64,000 nucleotides of DNA, from positions 32,343 through 96,342 of the forward strand of contig SIAI01000011.1 of NCBI GenBank assembly GCA_009691855.1. Reading direction: 5' to 3'. The DNA is from Planctomycetota bacterium. GTDB taxonomy: Bacteria; Planctomycetota; UBA1135; GCA-002686595. Positions 8,158 through 16,199 of this stretch are shown here, piece by piece. The position numbers were made by a program, and so were the translations under genes. Within the stretch, counting starts at the first letter, position 1; every line of letters begins with the position of its first letter. The notes beneath the pieces were generated by a model. The model was not told the DNA's origin, ran no database searches, and was given only the letters and a program-made list of their open reading frames with translations.

Positions 8158-9462
8158 TCAGCGCGCGCGGAGCTTGCCGATGTCGCGCACGAAGACGTCC
8201 CACACGCCGTTCGTGTCGCCAGGCACGAGGTTGCTCGCAACGCTGTAGAAGGCAACCGTGCGGCCGTCGGCCGAGAGCATGGGCTGACTGGAGGCGGCGT
8301 TGCCCAGCGTCCCGTCGGAGGCCTCGCTCATACGCAGCGTGATGCCGCTCACGCGGTCGTGCCAGAAGACGTCCTGGACGCCGTTGGTGTCGTTGCGCGG
8401 TGCGAGGTTCGTGGCGTAGCCCTTGAAGGCCACGTAGCGGCCGTCCGTGGACAGGAACGAGCGCCAGCTGGTCTGATCTCCTTGTGCGCCGTGCGAATCC
8501 ACGCTGACGCGCGCGGTGACGCCGCTGACGAGGTCGTGCACAAAGACGTCGGAAGCCTCGTTCGTGTCGCCGGGAACGAGGTTGGTCGACAGGCTCGAGA
8601 AGGCGACGGTGCGTCCGTCGCCGGAAATCGCGGGGTAGTCCCCGCCGCCCTGGTTGCCCTGCACGCCGTTCGAGGCGACGGTTGCGAGCACGGTCGTGCC
8701 AGCAAGGAGGTCACGCACGTAGACGTCCAGGAAGCCGTTGGCGTCTGCGCCCGAGAGCAGCGCTGACGTCTCGAAGCAGGCCTTGCTCCCGTCGTCGGAG
8801 AGCGTGACGGCGTGGGATCCGCGGTTGCCCTGGGCGCCAGCCGAGTCGACGCTGGCGCGCACCGTCGTCCCGAGCAGGAGATCGCGCACGAAGATATCCG
8901 ACTGGTTGTTCGTGTCGCCCGGGATCAGGTTGGTCGCGATGCTCTCGAAGGCCACGAAGCGACCGTCGCCGGAGAGCACTTGGTTGATACTGTCTCGGTC
9001 CGCCTGGACACCGGCCGAGTCGACGCTGGCGCGCACCGTCGTCCCGAGCAGGAGGTCGCGCACGAAAACGTCGGCCACGCCGTTGGTGTCGCCCGGCACG
9101 AGGTTGCTCGCGCGGCTCCAGAAGGCCACGAGGCGGCCGTCGGCGGACAGCGTGGGGTATTCGCTCTCGCCATTGCCCTGCAGGCCGCTCGAGTTCAGGC
9201 TGACGAGCGTGGTGATCCCGTACAAGCGATCGCGCACGAACACGTCGCCCTCACCGTTCGTGTCATGGGGCACGAGGTTGGGCGCGTCGCTCTGGAAGGC
9301 CACGAAGCGGCCGTTGGCCGAGAGAGCAGGCGAATAGCTGTCCGCGGTGCCCTGGACTCCGCCGCTGCCAACGCTGATGCGCGTCGTCATCTGCCCCGTC
9401 ACGGGGCTGGCCAGGGCACACAGGAACACGAGGCGTGAGAGGGACGAAGGACGAAGATTCAT
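8158..9462 (-). CDS. secreted seven-repeat WD40/TolB-like beta-propeller
   Basis: 434 residues. The ATG at 9462 is chosen because AAGGAG lies 9-10 nt upstream; a GTG at 9474 overlaps that site. After a signal peptide ending SPVTGQ there are seven tandem repeats of about 58 residues, each with the pattern 'TxVSVDSxGxQGN...LSxDGRxVAFxS...NLVPGDTNGxxDVFVRD'. One repeat per blade would give a seven-bladed propeller exported across the inner membrane. These proteins are frequent in some planctomycetes; no enzymatic residues or partner can be seen. Divergent from the dehydratase gene at 9747; the 284-bp gap shows nothing else. Confidence 0.82.
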   Translation of the reverse strand: MNLRPSSLSRLVFLCALASPVTGQMTTRISVGSGGVQGTADSYSPALSANGRFVAFQSDAPNLVPHDTNGEGDVFVRDRLYGITTLVSLNSSGLQGNGESEYPTLSADGRLVAFWSRASNLVPGDTNGVADVFVRDLLLGTTVRASVDSAGVQADRDSINQVLSGDGRFVAFESIATNLIPGDTNNQSDIFVRDLLLGTTVRASVDSAGAQGNRGSHAVTLSDDGSKACFETSALLSGADANGFLDVYVRDLLAGTTVLATVASNGVQGNQGGGDYPAISGDGRTVAFSSLSTNLVPGDTNEASDVFVHDLVSGVTARVSVDSHGAQGDQTSWRSFLSTDGRYVAFKGYATNLAPRNDTNGVQDVFWHDRVSGITLRMSEASDGTLGNAASSQPMLSADGRTVAFYSVASNLVPGDTNGVWDVFVRDIGKLRAR

Positions 9463-9746
9463 GGGGAAATACACTCCTTGTGATGGGAGCTCGCGTGTGA
9501 GCGAGCAAAAGGATGTCTGAAAAACTCGTCTGCGCGTCGCGGCAAGGCGACCGCGAGACGACCGGCTACGCGGCCTCCAGAGTAGGGCGCTTGGCCCACG
9601 GCGTTACCACTCCTTCTGCCCAAATTCCGCGGCAGGAAGGGGCGAGCGCCGCTGGCGCTTCCGGGCCGTAGCGCGCTTCACCATGCACGTCCGTTTCTCC
9701 GTCGCCGAATGCGCCACGCGCTGGTTGGAGCGCTAAGATCCGACGG

Positions 9747-11321
9747 ATGTCCACGCGCTCCGCAGCTCCCCGCCCGCTCGCCGAGTGTGCCGTCGTCGTC
9801 TCCTCCAGGGACAACGTGGCCGTGGTGAAGAGCGCGCTCGCGACCGGCGAGCGCGTCGCCCTCGACGGTGCGCACGAGCTCGAGATCCTAGGTTCCGTGA
9901 CGCCTGGGCACCGTTTCGCGACGCGCGCGATCCCAGCCGGGACGTTCGTTCTGCAGTACGGTCAGCCGATCGGGACTTCGACGGGCATTAGCGCAGGCGA
10001 GCCGATCAGCCACGCGAACATGTCGAACGAGGTGCCGGTGGTGCGCGAGCTGCCGGCGGGCCTGTCGAATCCGGCGCCGGACTACTTCGCGCCTGCGCAG
10101 CGCGCGCGCTTCCGTGGCTTCGTGCGCGCCGACGGGCGCGTGGGCACGCGCAACTTCGTGCTGATCGTGCCGACCAGCATGTGCGCCAGCCACGAGGCAG
10201 CGCAGATCGCGATGCTGGCCGAGCTCACGCTGTGGTCGCGCGCGAGGTTCCCCAACGTGGACGGCGTGGTGGCCCTGCCGCACAACAAGGGCTGCGGCTG
10301 CTCGGACGGCTCGAACCTCGAGGTCATGCTGCGCACGCTGGCGAACTACGCCGACCATCCCAACGTGGGCGCGGTGCTGTTCATGGATCTGGGCTGCGAG
10401 AAGACGAACCTCACGCTGGTCGGGCGCTACCTGAAGGAGCGCGGCGGGCTCTCGACGCAGAAGCCGGTCGAGTGGCTCGGGATCCAGGACCTCGGCGGCA
10501 CCGAGAACACGATCAAGAAAGGGCTCGAGATCATCGGCTCGATGCTGGGTGAGGCCGACAAGACCGCGCGCAGCGAGGTCTCGGCCGAGCACCTCGTGCT
10601 GGGCGTCAAGTGCGGCGGCTCGGACGGCTTCAGCGGGCTCTCGGCCAATCCCGCCCTGGGCCACGCCTCCGACCTCGTGGTGCGCTCGGGCGGCACGGTG
10701 ATGATCACCGAGGTCCCCGAGTTCTGCGGCGGCGAGCACCTCTTCGCGGCGCGCGCCAAGGACGCGGCCACGGGCAAGCGCGTGTTCGAGTACGTGGACT
10801 GGTACAAGGAGTACGCGAAGAAGTTCGGCACGGTGCTGGGCGACAACCCGAGTCCGGGCAATGTCGCTGGAGGGCTGCTGAACATCACGATCAAGTCCCT
10901 CGGAGCCATGGCCAAGGCCGGCACCACGCGCGTCGAGGGCTGCACCGAGTACGCCATGCCGCCGACCTCGCGCGGGCTGCACCTGATGCAGGGCCCGGGC
11001 TACGACCAGGAGTCCACGCCGGGCCTCGTCGGCGCGGGCGCCAACGTGATCGTCTTCACCACCGGGCGCGGCACGACGATCGGCAACGCCATCGCGCCGG
11101 TGATCAAGCTCGCCTCGAACACGCCCATCTTCGAGCGCATGGGCCGCGACCTCGACCTAAACGCGGGCACGATCATCGACGGCACGGAGACGATCGAACA
11201 GGTCGGCCGGCGCGTGTTCGAGCGCATCCGCGCGGTGGCTGGTGGCGAGGTGCTGGCCCGGGCCGAGGAGACGAAGCACCGCGAGTTCCAGTTCTGGGCG
11301 GAGCAATCGGTCTCGCTGTAG
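9747..11321 (+). CDS. UxaA/GarD-family sugar-acid dehydratase (altronate dehydratase-like)
   Basis: 524 residues, full length for a UxaA-type enzyme carrying both domains: an N-terminal SAF domain (about residues 20-105) and the C-terminal UxaA/GarD catalytic domain (about 115-515). Family landmarks are 'HNKGCGCSDGSN', 'LGVKCGGSDGFSG' and 'TTGRGTTIGNAIAPV'. Members dehydrate aldonic or aldaric acids to 2-keto-3-deoxy acids. Here it sits between a lactonase/SDR pair and a dehydrogenase-Lut-FAH cluster, the position expected for a fuconate/rhamnonate dehydratase. That would replace the enolase-superfamily dehydratase used elsewhere (inference). D-altronate or galactarate remain possible. Confidence 0.9.
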   Translation: MSTRSAAPRPLAECAVVVSSRDNVAVVKSALATGERVALDGAHELEILGSVTPGHRFATRAIPAGTFVLQYGQPIGTSTGISAGEPISHANMSNEVPVVRELPAGLSNPAPDYFAPAQRARFRGFVRADGRVGTRNFVLIVPTSMCASHEAAQIAMLAELTLWSRARFPNVDGVVALPHNKGCGCSDGSNLEVMLRTLANYADHPNVGAVLFMDLGCEKTNLTLVGRYLKERGGLSTQKPVEWLGIQDLGGTENTIKKGLEIIGSMLGEADKTARSEVSAEHLVLGVKCGGSDGFSGLSANPALGHASDLVVRSGGTVMITEVPEFCGGEHLFAARAKDAATGKRVFEYVDWYKEYAKKFGTVLGDNPSPGNVAGGLLNITIKSLGAMAKAGTTRVEGCTEYAMPPTSRGLHLMQGPGYDQESTPGLVGAGANVIVFTTGRGTTIGNAIAPVIKLASNTPIFERMGRDLDLNAGTIIDGTETIEQVGRRVFERIRAVAGGEVLARAEETKHREFQFWAEQSVSL

Positions 11322-11338
11322 GTGCCAGCCAACGAACC

Positions 11339-12478
11339 ATGCGCGCCGCCGCCCTCGTCGCTCCGCGACGCATCGCGCTCATCGAGCTCCCGCGCCCCCT
11401 GCTCGGGCCCCACGACGTGCGCGTCGCCCCGGCCGCGGTCGGCGTGTGCGGCACGGACCTGCACATATGGAGCGGTGAGTCGAACTTCAACCTCGACCAG
11501 CGCGGCGCGCCGATCCCGCTCGAGCGCGCACCGCAGGTGCTGGGCCACGAGATCACGGGCACGGTGCTCGAGGTCGGCGGCGCCGTGCGCGACCTCGTCG
11601 CCGGCGAGCGCGTGGTCGTCGACCAGGGCCGCAACTGCCGCAGCGAGCGCCGCGAGCCGGCCTGCGAGTATTGCGCGAGCGGAAACTCGCACCAGTGCGA
11701 GTTCTACATGGAACACGGCATCACCGGCCTCCCCGGCGGTTTCGCCGAGGAGCTGGTCGTGCCGGCGGTGAACGCCGTGCGCATCGAATCGGCACTGTCC
11801 TTCCCGGTCGCGGCGATGACCGAGCCGCTCGCGTGCGTCCTCCACAGCGCCGACTTCGGCCAGCGCGCGCGCACGCGCTACGCCGTGAACGCCGCCGAAC
11901 CGGCCGAGCGCGTGCGCACGGCCGTGGTGCTCGGCGCCGGGCCGGCGGGGCTCCTCTTCGTACAGGTGCTGCGCCACGTACTGCGCTTCGACGGGGCGCT
12001 GCTCGTCGCCGATCCGAGCGCGGAGAAGCGCGCGCTCGCGCAGGACCTGGGGGCCGAGGTGTTCGCGCCTGCGGAGCTGCTCGACGCCGTGCTCGCGCGC
12101 ACGCACGGCCGGCGCGCGGAGCTCCTGGTGGAGGCGAGCGGCGCGGGCGCCGCCTTCGCAGCGATCCCCGCGCTGATCCGCAAGCAGGCGACGGTGCTGC
12201 TCTACGGCATCGGCCACGGCGGCGCCTCGCTCGAGCTCCTGAACCCGGTGCAGTGGCGCGAGGCCGTGCTGGTCACCTCGGTCGGCGCCTCGGGCGGCTT
12301 CGACGCCGACGGGCGGCCGAGCGTGTACCGCCGCGCGCTGGAGCTGCTCGAGCGCCGCACGGTCGTCGTCGACGCGCTGCTCACGCACACCTACCGCGGC
12401 CTCGCCGCAGTCGCGCAGGCCTTCGGGTCCGACCCCGCGCAACCCGAGTACGTGAAGGGCGCGGTGGTGCTCTCGTGA
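11339..12478 (+). CDS. zinc-dependent alcohol dehydrogenase (MDR family)
   Basis: 379 residues. Catalytic-zinc ligands are C37 and H70-E71; the Rossmann motif GAGPAG follows. The structural-zinc cysteines are C100, C109, C112 and C120, so an insertion separates the first from the second where most MDRs have two residues. It starts 17 nt after the dehydratase stop and overlaps the LutA-like gene by GTGA, giving a tight operon. The position suggests oxidation of the 2-keto-3-deoxy acid or an alcohol intermediate (inference); the usual 4-dehydrogenase of this pathway is an SDR, so the assignment is open. Confidence 0.85.
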   Translation: MRAAALVAPRRIALIELPRPLLGPHDVRVAPAAVGVCGTDLHIWSGESNFNLDQRGAPIPLERAPQVLGHEITGTVLEVGGAVRDLVAGERVVVDQGRNCRSERREPACEYCASGNSHQCEFYMEHGITGLPGGFAEELVVPAVNAVRIESALSFPVAAMTEPLACVLHSADFGQRARTRYAVNAAEPAERVRTAVVLGAGPAGLLFVQVLRHVLRFDGALLVADPSAEKRALAQDLGAEVFAPAELLDAVLARTHGRRAELLVEASGAGAAFAAIPALIRKQATVLLYGIGHGGASLELLNPVQWREAVLVTSVGASGGFDADGRPSVYRRALELLERRTVVVDALLTHTYRGLAAVAQAFGSDPAQPEYVKGAVVLS

Positions 12479-13194
12479 AGCGGCGCGTTTCGCTGTTCGT
12501 GACCTGCCTGATCGACCAGCTGCGGCCCGAGATCGGGCGCGCGACGGTGGCGGTGCTGGAGAAGGCCGGCTGCGAGGTCCAGTTCGACGCGCGCCAGACC
12601 TGCTGCGGTCAGCCCGCCTTCAACACCGGCTTCCGCGCCGAGGCACGCGCGGTCGCGCGGCACTTCGTCGAGGTGTACGAGCGCGCCGAGTGCATCGTGG
12701 TGCCCTCGGGCTCGTGCTGCGCGATGCTCCAGCGCCTCGCCGAGCTGTTCCCCGACGACGCCGAGCTCCACGAACGGGCCGAGCGCGTCGCCGCGCGCAC
12801 GCACGAGCTGTCGAGCTTCTTGGTGCGCGAGCTGGCCATCACCGACCTCGGCGCGCGCTTCGACGGGCGCGTGGCCTGGCATCACGCCTGTCACGGCCTG
12901 CGTGAGCTCGGGTTGCGCGCCGAGGCGCGCGCGCTGCTCGGCAAGGTGCGCGGGCTCGAGCTGGTCGAGCCACCGCTCTCGGATGCCTGCTGCGGCTTCG
13001 GCGGGACCTTCTCGGCCAGCTACCCCGAACTCTCCACGGCCATGCTCGATCCGAAGCTCGACAAGCTCGAGGAGGCCAAGGTCGATGCGGTGAGCGCGCT
13101 CGACGGCTCGTGCCTGATGCAGATCCAGACGCGGCTCGCGCGCCGCGGCTCGAAGATCCGCGCGCTGCACCTGGCGGAGATCCTGGCCTCGTGA
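12475..13194 (+). CDS. lutA: LutA-like cysteine-rich (Fe-S) L-lactate oxidation subunit
   Basis: 239 residues with two CCG domains (Cys-rich PF02754): 'CCGQPAFN' near residue 42 with a later Cys-Cys pair, then 'HHACHGLRELG' and 'DACCGFGGTF'. This is the length and layout of LutA/YkgE. With LutB and LutC it forms the cytoplasmic complex that oxidises L-lactate to pyruvate. The GTG start overlaps the preceding TGA, and its own TGA overlaps the GTG of lutB, so the set is translationally coupled. Its presence supports lactate as a product of the upstream sugar pathway. Confidence 0.92.
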   Translation: MKRRVSLFVTCLIDQLRPEIGRATVAVLEKAGCEVQFDARQTCCGQPAFNTGFRAEARAVARHFVEVYERAECIVVPSGSCCAMLQRLAELFPDDAELHERAERVAARTHELSSFLVRELAITDLGARFDGRVAWHHACHGLRELGLRAEARALLGKVRGLELVEPPLSDACCGFGGTFSASYPELSTAMLDPKLDKLEEAKVDAVSALDGSCLMQIQTRLARRGSKIRALHLAEILAS

Positions 13195-14618
13195 CGCACG
13201 CCGCGCAGCCGACGAGCGCGACGTTCCCGGCCAACGTCGAGGCCGCGCTCGGTGACGCGACGCTGCGCGGGGCGCTGGCGCGGGCCACGGACCTCTTCGG
13301 CGAGCGCCGCACGGCCGCGATCGGCGCGGTGCCCGAGTGGGAGGCGCTGCGCGAGCAGGCGCGCGCGGTGAAGGAGCACACGCTGGCGCGCCTCGACTTC
13401 TACCTGGAACAGTTCGTGGAGCGCGTCGAGAGCTCCGGCATGCGCGTGCACTGGGCGCGCGACGCGAAGGAAGCCTGCGCGCTCGTCGCGGAGATCGCGC
13501 GCGCCGCCGGCGCGAAGCGTCTCGTCAAGAGCAAGAGCATGACCACCGAGGAGATCGGCCTGAACGCCGCCCTGGAACGGGATGGGTGCGAGCCGGTCGA
13601 GACCGACCTCGGCGAGTGGATCATCCAGCTCGCCGGCGAAACGCCCTCGCACATCATCGTGCCCGCGATCCACAAGACCAAGGCGCAGATCGCCGAGCTG
13701 TTCGTGGACAAGCTGCACATCGAGAAGAGCGACGACGTCGAGGTCCTGACCGCCACCGCGCGGCGCATCCTGCGCGAGCACTTCGCCGCCGCCGACCTCG
13801 GCATCAGCGGCGTGAACTTCGGCGTGGCCGAGACGGGCACGATCCTGATCCTCGAGAACGAGGGCAACGCGCGCCTGACGACCTCGTTGCCGCGCGCGCA
13901 CGTGGCGGTCATGGGCATCGAGAAGGTGATCCCGCGTTTCGCGGACCTCGAGGTGTTCCTGCGCCTGTTGCCGCGCTCGGGCACGGGGCAGCATCTGACC
14001 AGCTATCAGAGTCTCTTGACGGGGCCGGAGCCCGCGGAGCGCGAGGGCCCGCGCGAACTGCACCTCGTGCTGCTCGACAATGGGCGCTCGGAGCTCCTGC
14101 AGGAGCGCGTGATGCGCCAGACGCTCGCCTGCATCCGCTGCGGCGCGTGCCTGAACGCGTGCCCGGTCTACCGCGCGATCGGCGGCCACGCCTACGGCTC
14201 GGTCTATCCCGGCCCGATCGGCGCGATCCTGACGCCGCAGCTCTTCGGCGCCGAGAAGGCGCAGCACCTGCCCTTCGCCTCCAGCCTGTGCGGCGCGTGT
14301 CGCGACGTGTGCCCAGTCAAGATCGACATCCCCAACGTCCTGCTCGAGCTGCGCGCGCGCCTGCAGACCGGCGCGCCGATCGGTGGCCGCACGTCGCCCA
14401 AGAAGTCGGGCGCGTTCGAGCGCCTGGGCTGGAAGGTGTGGGCGTGGAGCTGCGCCGGGCCGCGGCGCTTCGCGCTCGCCTCACGGCTCGGGCGCGTCGC
14501 CGCGAGTCTCGGTCTGCTGCGCTTCGCGCCGCAGCTGCGCGCCTGGGGCCAGACGCGCGCGGTGCCGGAGCTCGCGCGGCGTTCGTTCCGCGAGCAGTGG
14601 AAGGCGGACGGGCGATGA
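13191..14618 (+). CDS. lutB: LutB-like iron-sulfur L-lactate oxidation subunit
   Basis: 475 residues, the usual LutB/YkgF length. A LUD domain (about 70-300, with 'SKSMTTEEIGLN' and 'GVAETGTILILENEGNAR') precedes a pair of ferredoxin-type clusters: CIRCGACLNACPVY and CGACRDVCPVKIDIP. The C-terminal segment is LutB-like. The GTG start at 13191 overlaps the lutA stop; the stop overlaps the ATG of lutC. Electron-transfer subunit of the non-flavin L-lactate dehydrogenase complex. Confidence 0.94.
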   Translation: MTHAAQPTSATFPANVEAALGDATLRGALARATDLFGERRTAAIGAVPEWEALREQARAVKEHTLARLDFYLEQFVERVESSGMRVHWARDAKEACALVAEIARAAGAKRLVKSKSMTTEEIGLNAALERDGCEPVETDLGEWIIQLAGETPSHIIVPAIHKTKAQIAELFVDKLHIEKSDDVEVLTATARRILREHFAAADLGISGVNFGVAETGTILILENEGNARLTTSLPRAHVAVMGIEKVIPRFADLEVFLRLLPRSGTGQHLTSYQSLLTGPEPAEREGPRELHLVLLDNGRSELLQERVMRQTLACIRCGACLNACPVYRAIGGHAYGSVYPGPIGAILTPQLFGAEKAQHLPFASSLCGACRDVCPVKIDIPNVLLELRARLQTGAPIGGRTSPKKSGAFERLGWKVWAWSCAGPRRFALASRLGRVAASLGLLRFAPQLRAWGQTRAVPELARRSFREQWKADGR

Positions 14619-15265
14619 GCGACGCGCGCGCGGAGATTCTCGGGCGCGTGCGCGCCAGGCTCGCGGCGGATCCCGAGCGCGGCACGAGCACGTTCCCGCT
14701 GCCGCCCGTGCTCGCCGCGACCCCCGTGGCGCTGGCGGAGCGCTACGAGCGCTTCCGGACGACGCTGGAGAGGGTGGGCGGACGCGTGGAACGCGTGGCC
14801 AGCCTCGGCGCGGCGCTGGAGCGCGTGCAGGCGCTGGTGCAGGGCCGCGGGCTGCGGCGGATTGCGCTCTCGGACGCGCCGGTCCTGACGCCGCTCGCGG
14901 CGCGCTGGAACGCGCTCGAGCTTTGCGGACCAGCCGCTCCACGCGCCGCGCTGCTGGCCGCGGAGCTGGGGGTCACCTGCGCGCAGTGGGGCATCGCCGA
15001 GACCGGCACGCTGGTGCTCGAATCGGCCGAGGAACGCCACCGCTTGATCTCGCTCGTGCCACCGGTGCACGTCGCGCTCCTGCCGGCCGCCAGACTGCTC
15101 GGGACACTCGGCGAAGCGCTCGCCGCCGTGCGCGGTTCCACCGGGGCGCCGTCCTCGCGTACGATCACGTTCGTCACCGGGCCGTCGCGCACGGCCGACA
15201 TCGAGCTCACCCTCGTCGTCGGTGTGCACGGCCCGCGCGAGCTCCACGTCTTCGTCCACGACTGA
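14615..15265 (+). CDS. lutC: LutC-like L-lactate utilisation protein
   Basis: 216-residue LUD-domain protein. The LUD hallmark 'GIAETGTLVLES' is present, followed by 'LISLVPPVHVALLP' and a C-terminal 'GPSRTADIELTLVVGVHGP'. Length fits LutC/YkgG. The ATG overlaps the lutB TGA by 4 nt. It completes the LutABC set and is followed after 23 nt by the FAH-family hydrolase that would generate the lactate, which argues for one transcriptional unit. Confidence 0.93.
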   Translation: MSDARAEILGRVRARLAADPERGTSTFPLPPVLAATPVALAERYERFRTTLERVGGRVERVASLGAALERVQALVQGRGLRRIALSDAPVLTPLAARWNALELCGPAAPRAALLAAELGVTCAQWGIAETGTLVLESAEERHRLISLVPPVHVALLPAARLLGTLGEALAAVRGSTGAPSSRTITFVTGPSRTADIELTLVVGVHGPRELHVFVHD

Positions 15266-15288
15266 CCTCCGTCCCCCGCCGAATCGAC

Positions 15289-16197
15289 TTGAAGATCGTC
15301 TCCTTCACCCACCGTGACGCCATCGCGCGCGTCGGCGCGCTGCTCGAGAACGGCCAGAGCGTGCTCGATTTCTCCAGCCCGGCGGCAGCGATCCCGCAGC
15401 CGAAGTGCGCGCTCGAGGCCTTCGATCTCGCCGGCGCGTTCCTGCGCGAAGCGCGCTCGCTGGCGCAACGCGCGCAGGGAAAGGGCGAGCTCGCGCGCCT
15501 ACGCGCGGCCGGCGCCGTGCTCGCGCGCAAGGACGTGCAGCTGCTGGCGCCCGTGCCGCGGCCGGGGAAGATCCTGTGCATCGGGCTCAACTACAAGGAC
15601 CACGCGGCGGAGTCGAACTCGGCGCTGCCCGAGCGCCCGCTGCTCTTCTCGAAGTTTCCGACGTGCGTCACTGCGCCCGGCGGCACGATCCGCATCCCGC
15701 GCGGCTCCGCGAACGTCGACTACGAGGCCGAGCTCGGCGTCGTGATCGGCAAGCGCGCCTCGCGCGTGCCGGCCGCGAAGGCGCTGGAGCACGTGCTCGG
15801 CTACGTGAACTTCAACGACGTCTCGGCGCGCGACTTCCAGTTCAAGGACGGGCAGTGGCAGCGCGGGAAGAGTTGCGACACGTTCGCGCCGTTCGGCGAG
15901 TACATCGCCACCACGGACGAGATCGCCGACCCGCACAAGCTGAAGATCCGCCTGCGCCTGAACGGCAAGACGATGCAGGACTCGAGCACGGATCAGCTCA
16001 TCTTCCGCATCCCGCAGCTGATCGAGTCGCTGAGCGAGCATGTCACGCTCGAGCCGGGCGACGTGATCGCCACCGGCACGCCGCCGGGCGTGGGCTTCGC
16101 GCGCAAGCCGCCGGTGTGGCTGCAGGCGGGCGACAAGGTCGAGGTCGAGATCGAGGGCCTGGGCGTGCTGACGAACCTGGTTGGGGCCGCGGAGTAG
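15289..16197 (+). CDS. fumarylacetoacetate hydrolase-family protein, probable 2,4-diketo-3-deoxy-L-fuconate hydrolase
   Basis: 302 residues; the only suitable start is a TTG at 15289 (LKIVSFTHRD), as the frame has no ATG or GTG nearby. The FAH catalytic domain covers about 85-300: 'ILCIGLNYKDHAAES', metal-binding 'VDYEAELGVVIGKRA', 'NDVSARDFQ' and 'GTPPGVGFARKPP'. In bacterial non-phosphorylating L-fucose and L-rhamnose pathways such enzymes cleave the 2,4-diketo-3-deoxy acid to pyruvate and L-lactate (known for the family). LutABC directly upstream fits that product. Ureidoglycolate lyase or other acylpyruvases are alternatives. Confidence 0.85.
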   Translation: MKIVSFTHRDAIARVGALLENGQSVLDFSSPAAAIPQPKCALEAFDLAGAFLREARSLAQRAQGKGELARLRAAGAVLARKDVQLLAPVPRPGKILCIGLNYKDHAAESNSALPERPLLFSKFPTCVTAPGGTIRIPRGSANVDYEAELGVVIGKRASRVPAAKALEHVLGYVNFNDVSARDFQFKDGQWQRGKSCDTFAPFGEYIATTDEIADPHKLKIRLRLNGKTMQDSSTDQLIFRIPQLIESLSEHVTLEPGDVIATGTPPGVGFARKPPVWLQAGDKVEVEIEGLGVLTNLVGAAE

Positions 16198-16199
16198 CC

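Noticed and set aside
8158..9462. CRISPR-like or DNA tandem repeats in the propeller gene
   Set aside because: The repetition is at protein level (seven degenerate 58-residue blades) with no conserved short DNA repeat and spacer pattern.
9566..9814. Small frame upstream of and antisense to the UxaA-type dehydratase start
   Set aside because: No homology, no ribosome binding site, and it overlaps the dehydratase N-terminus.
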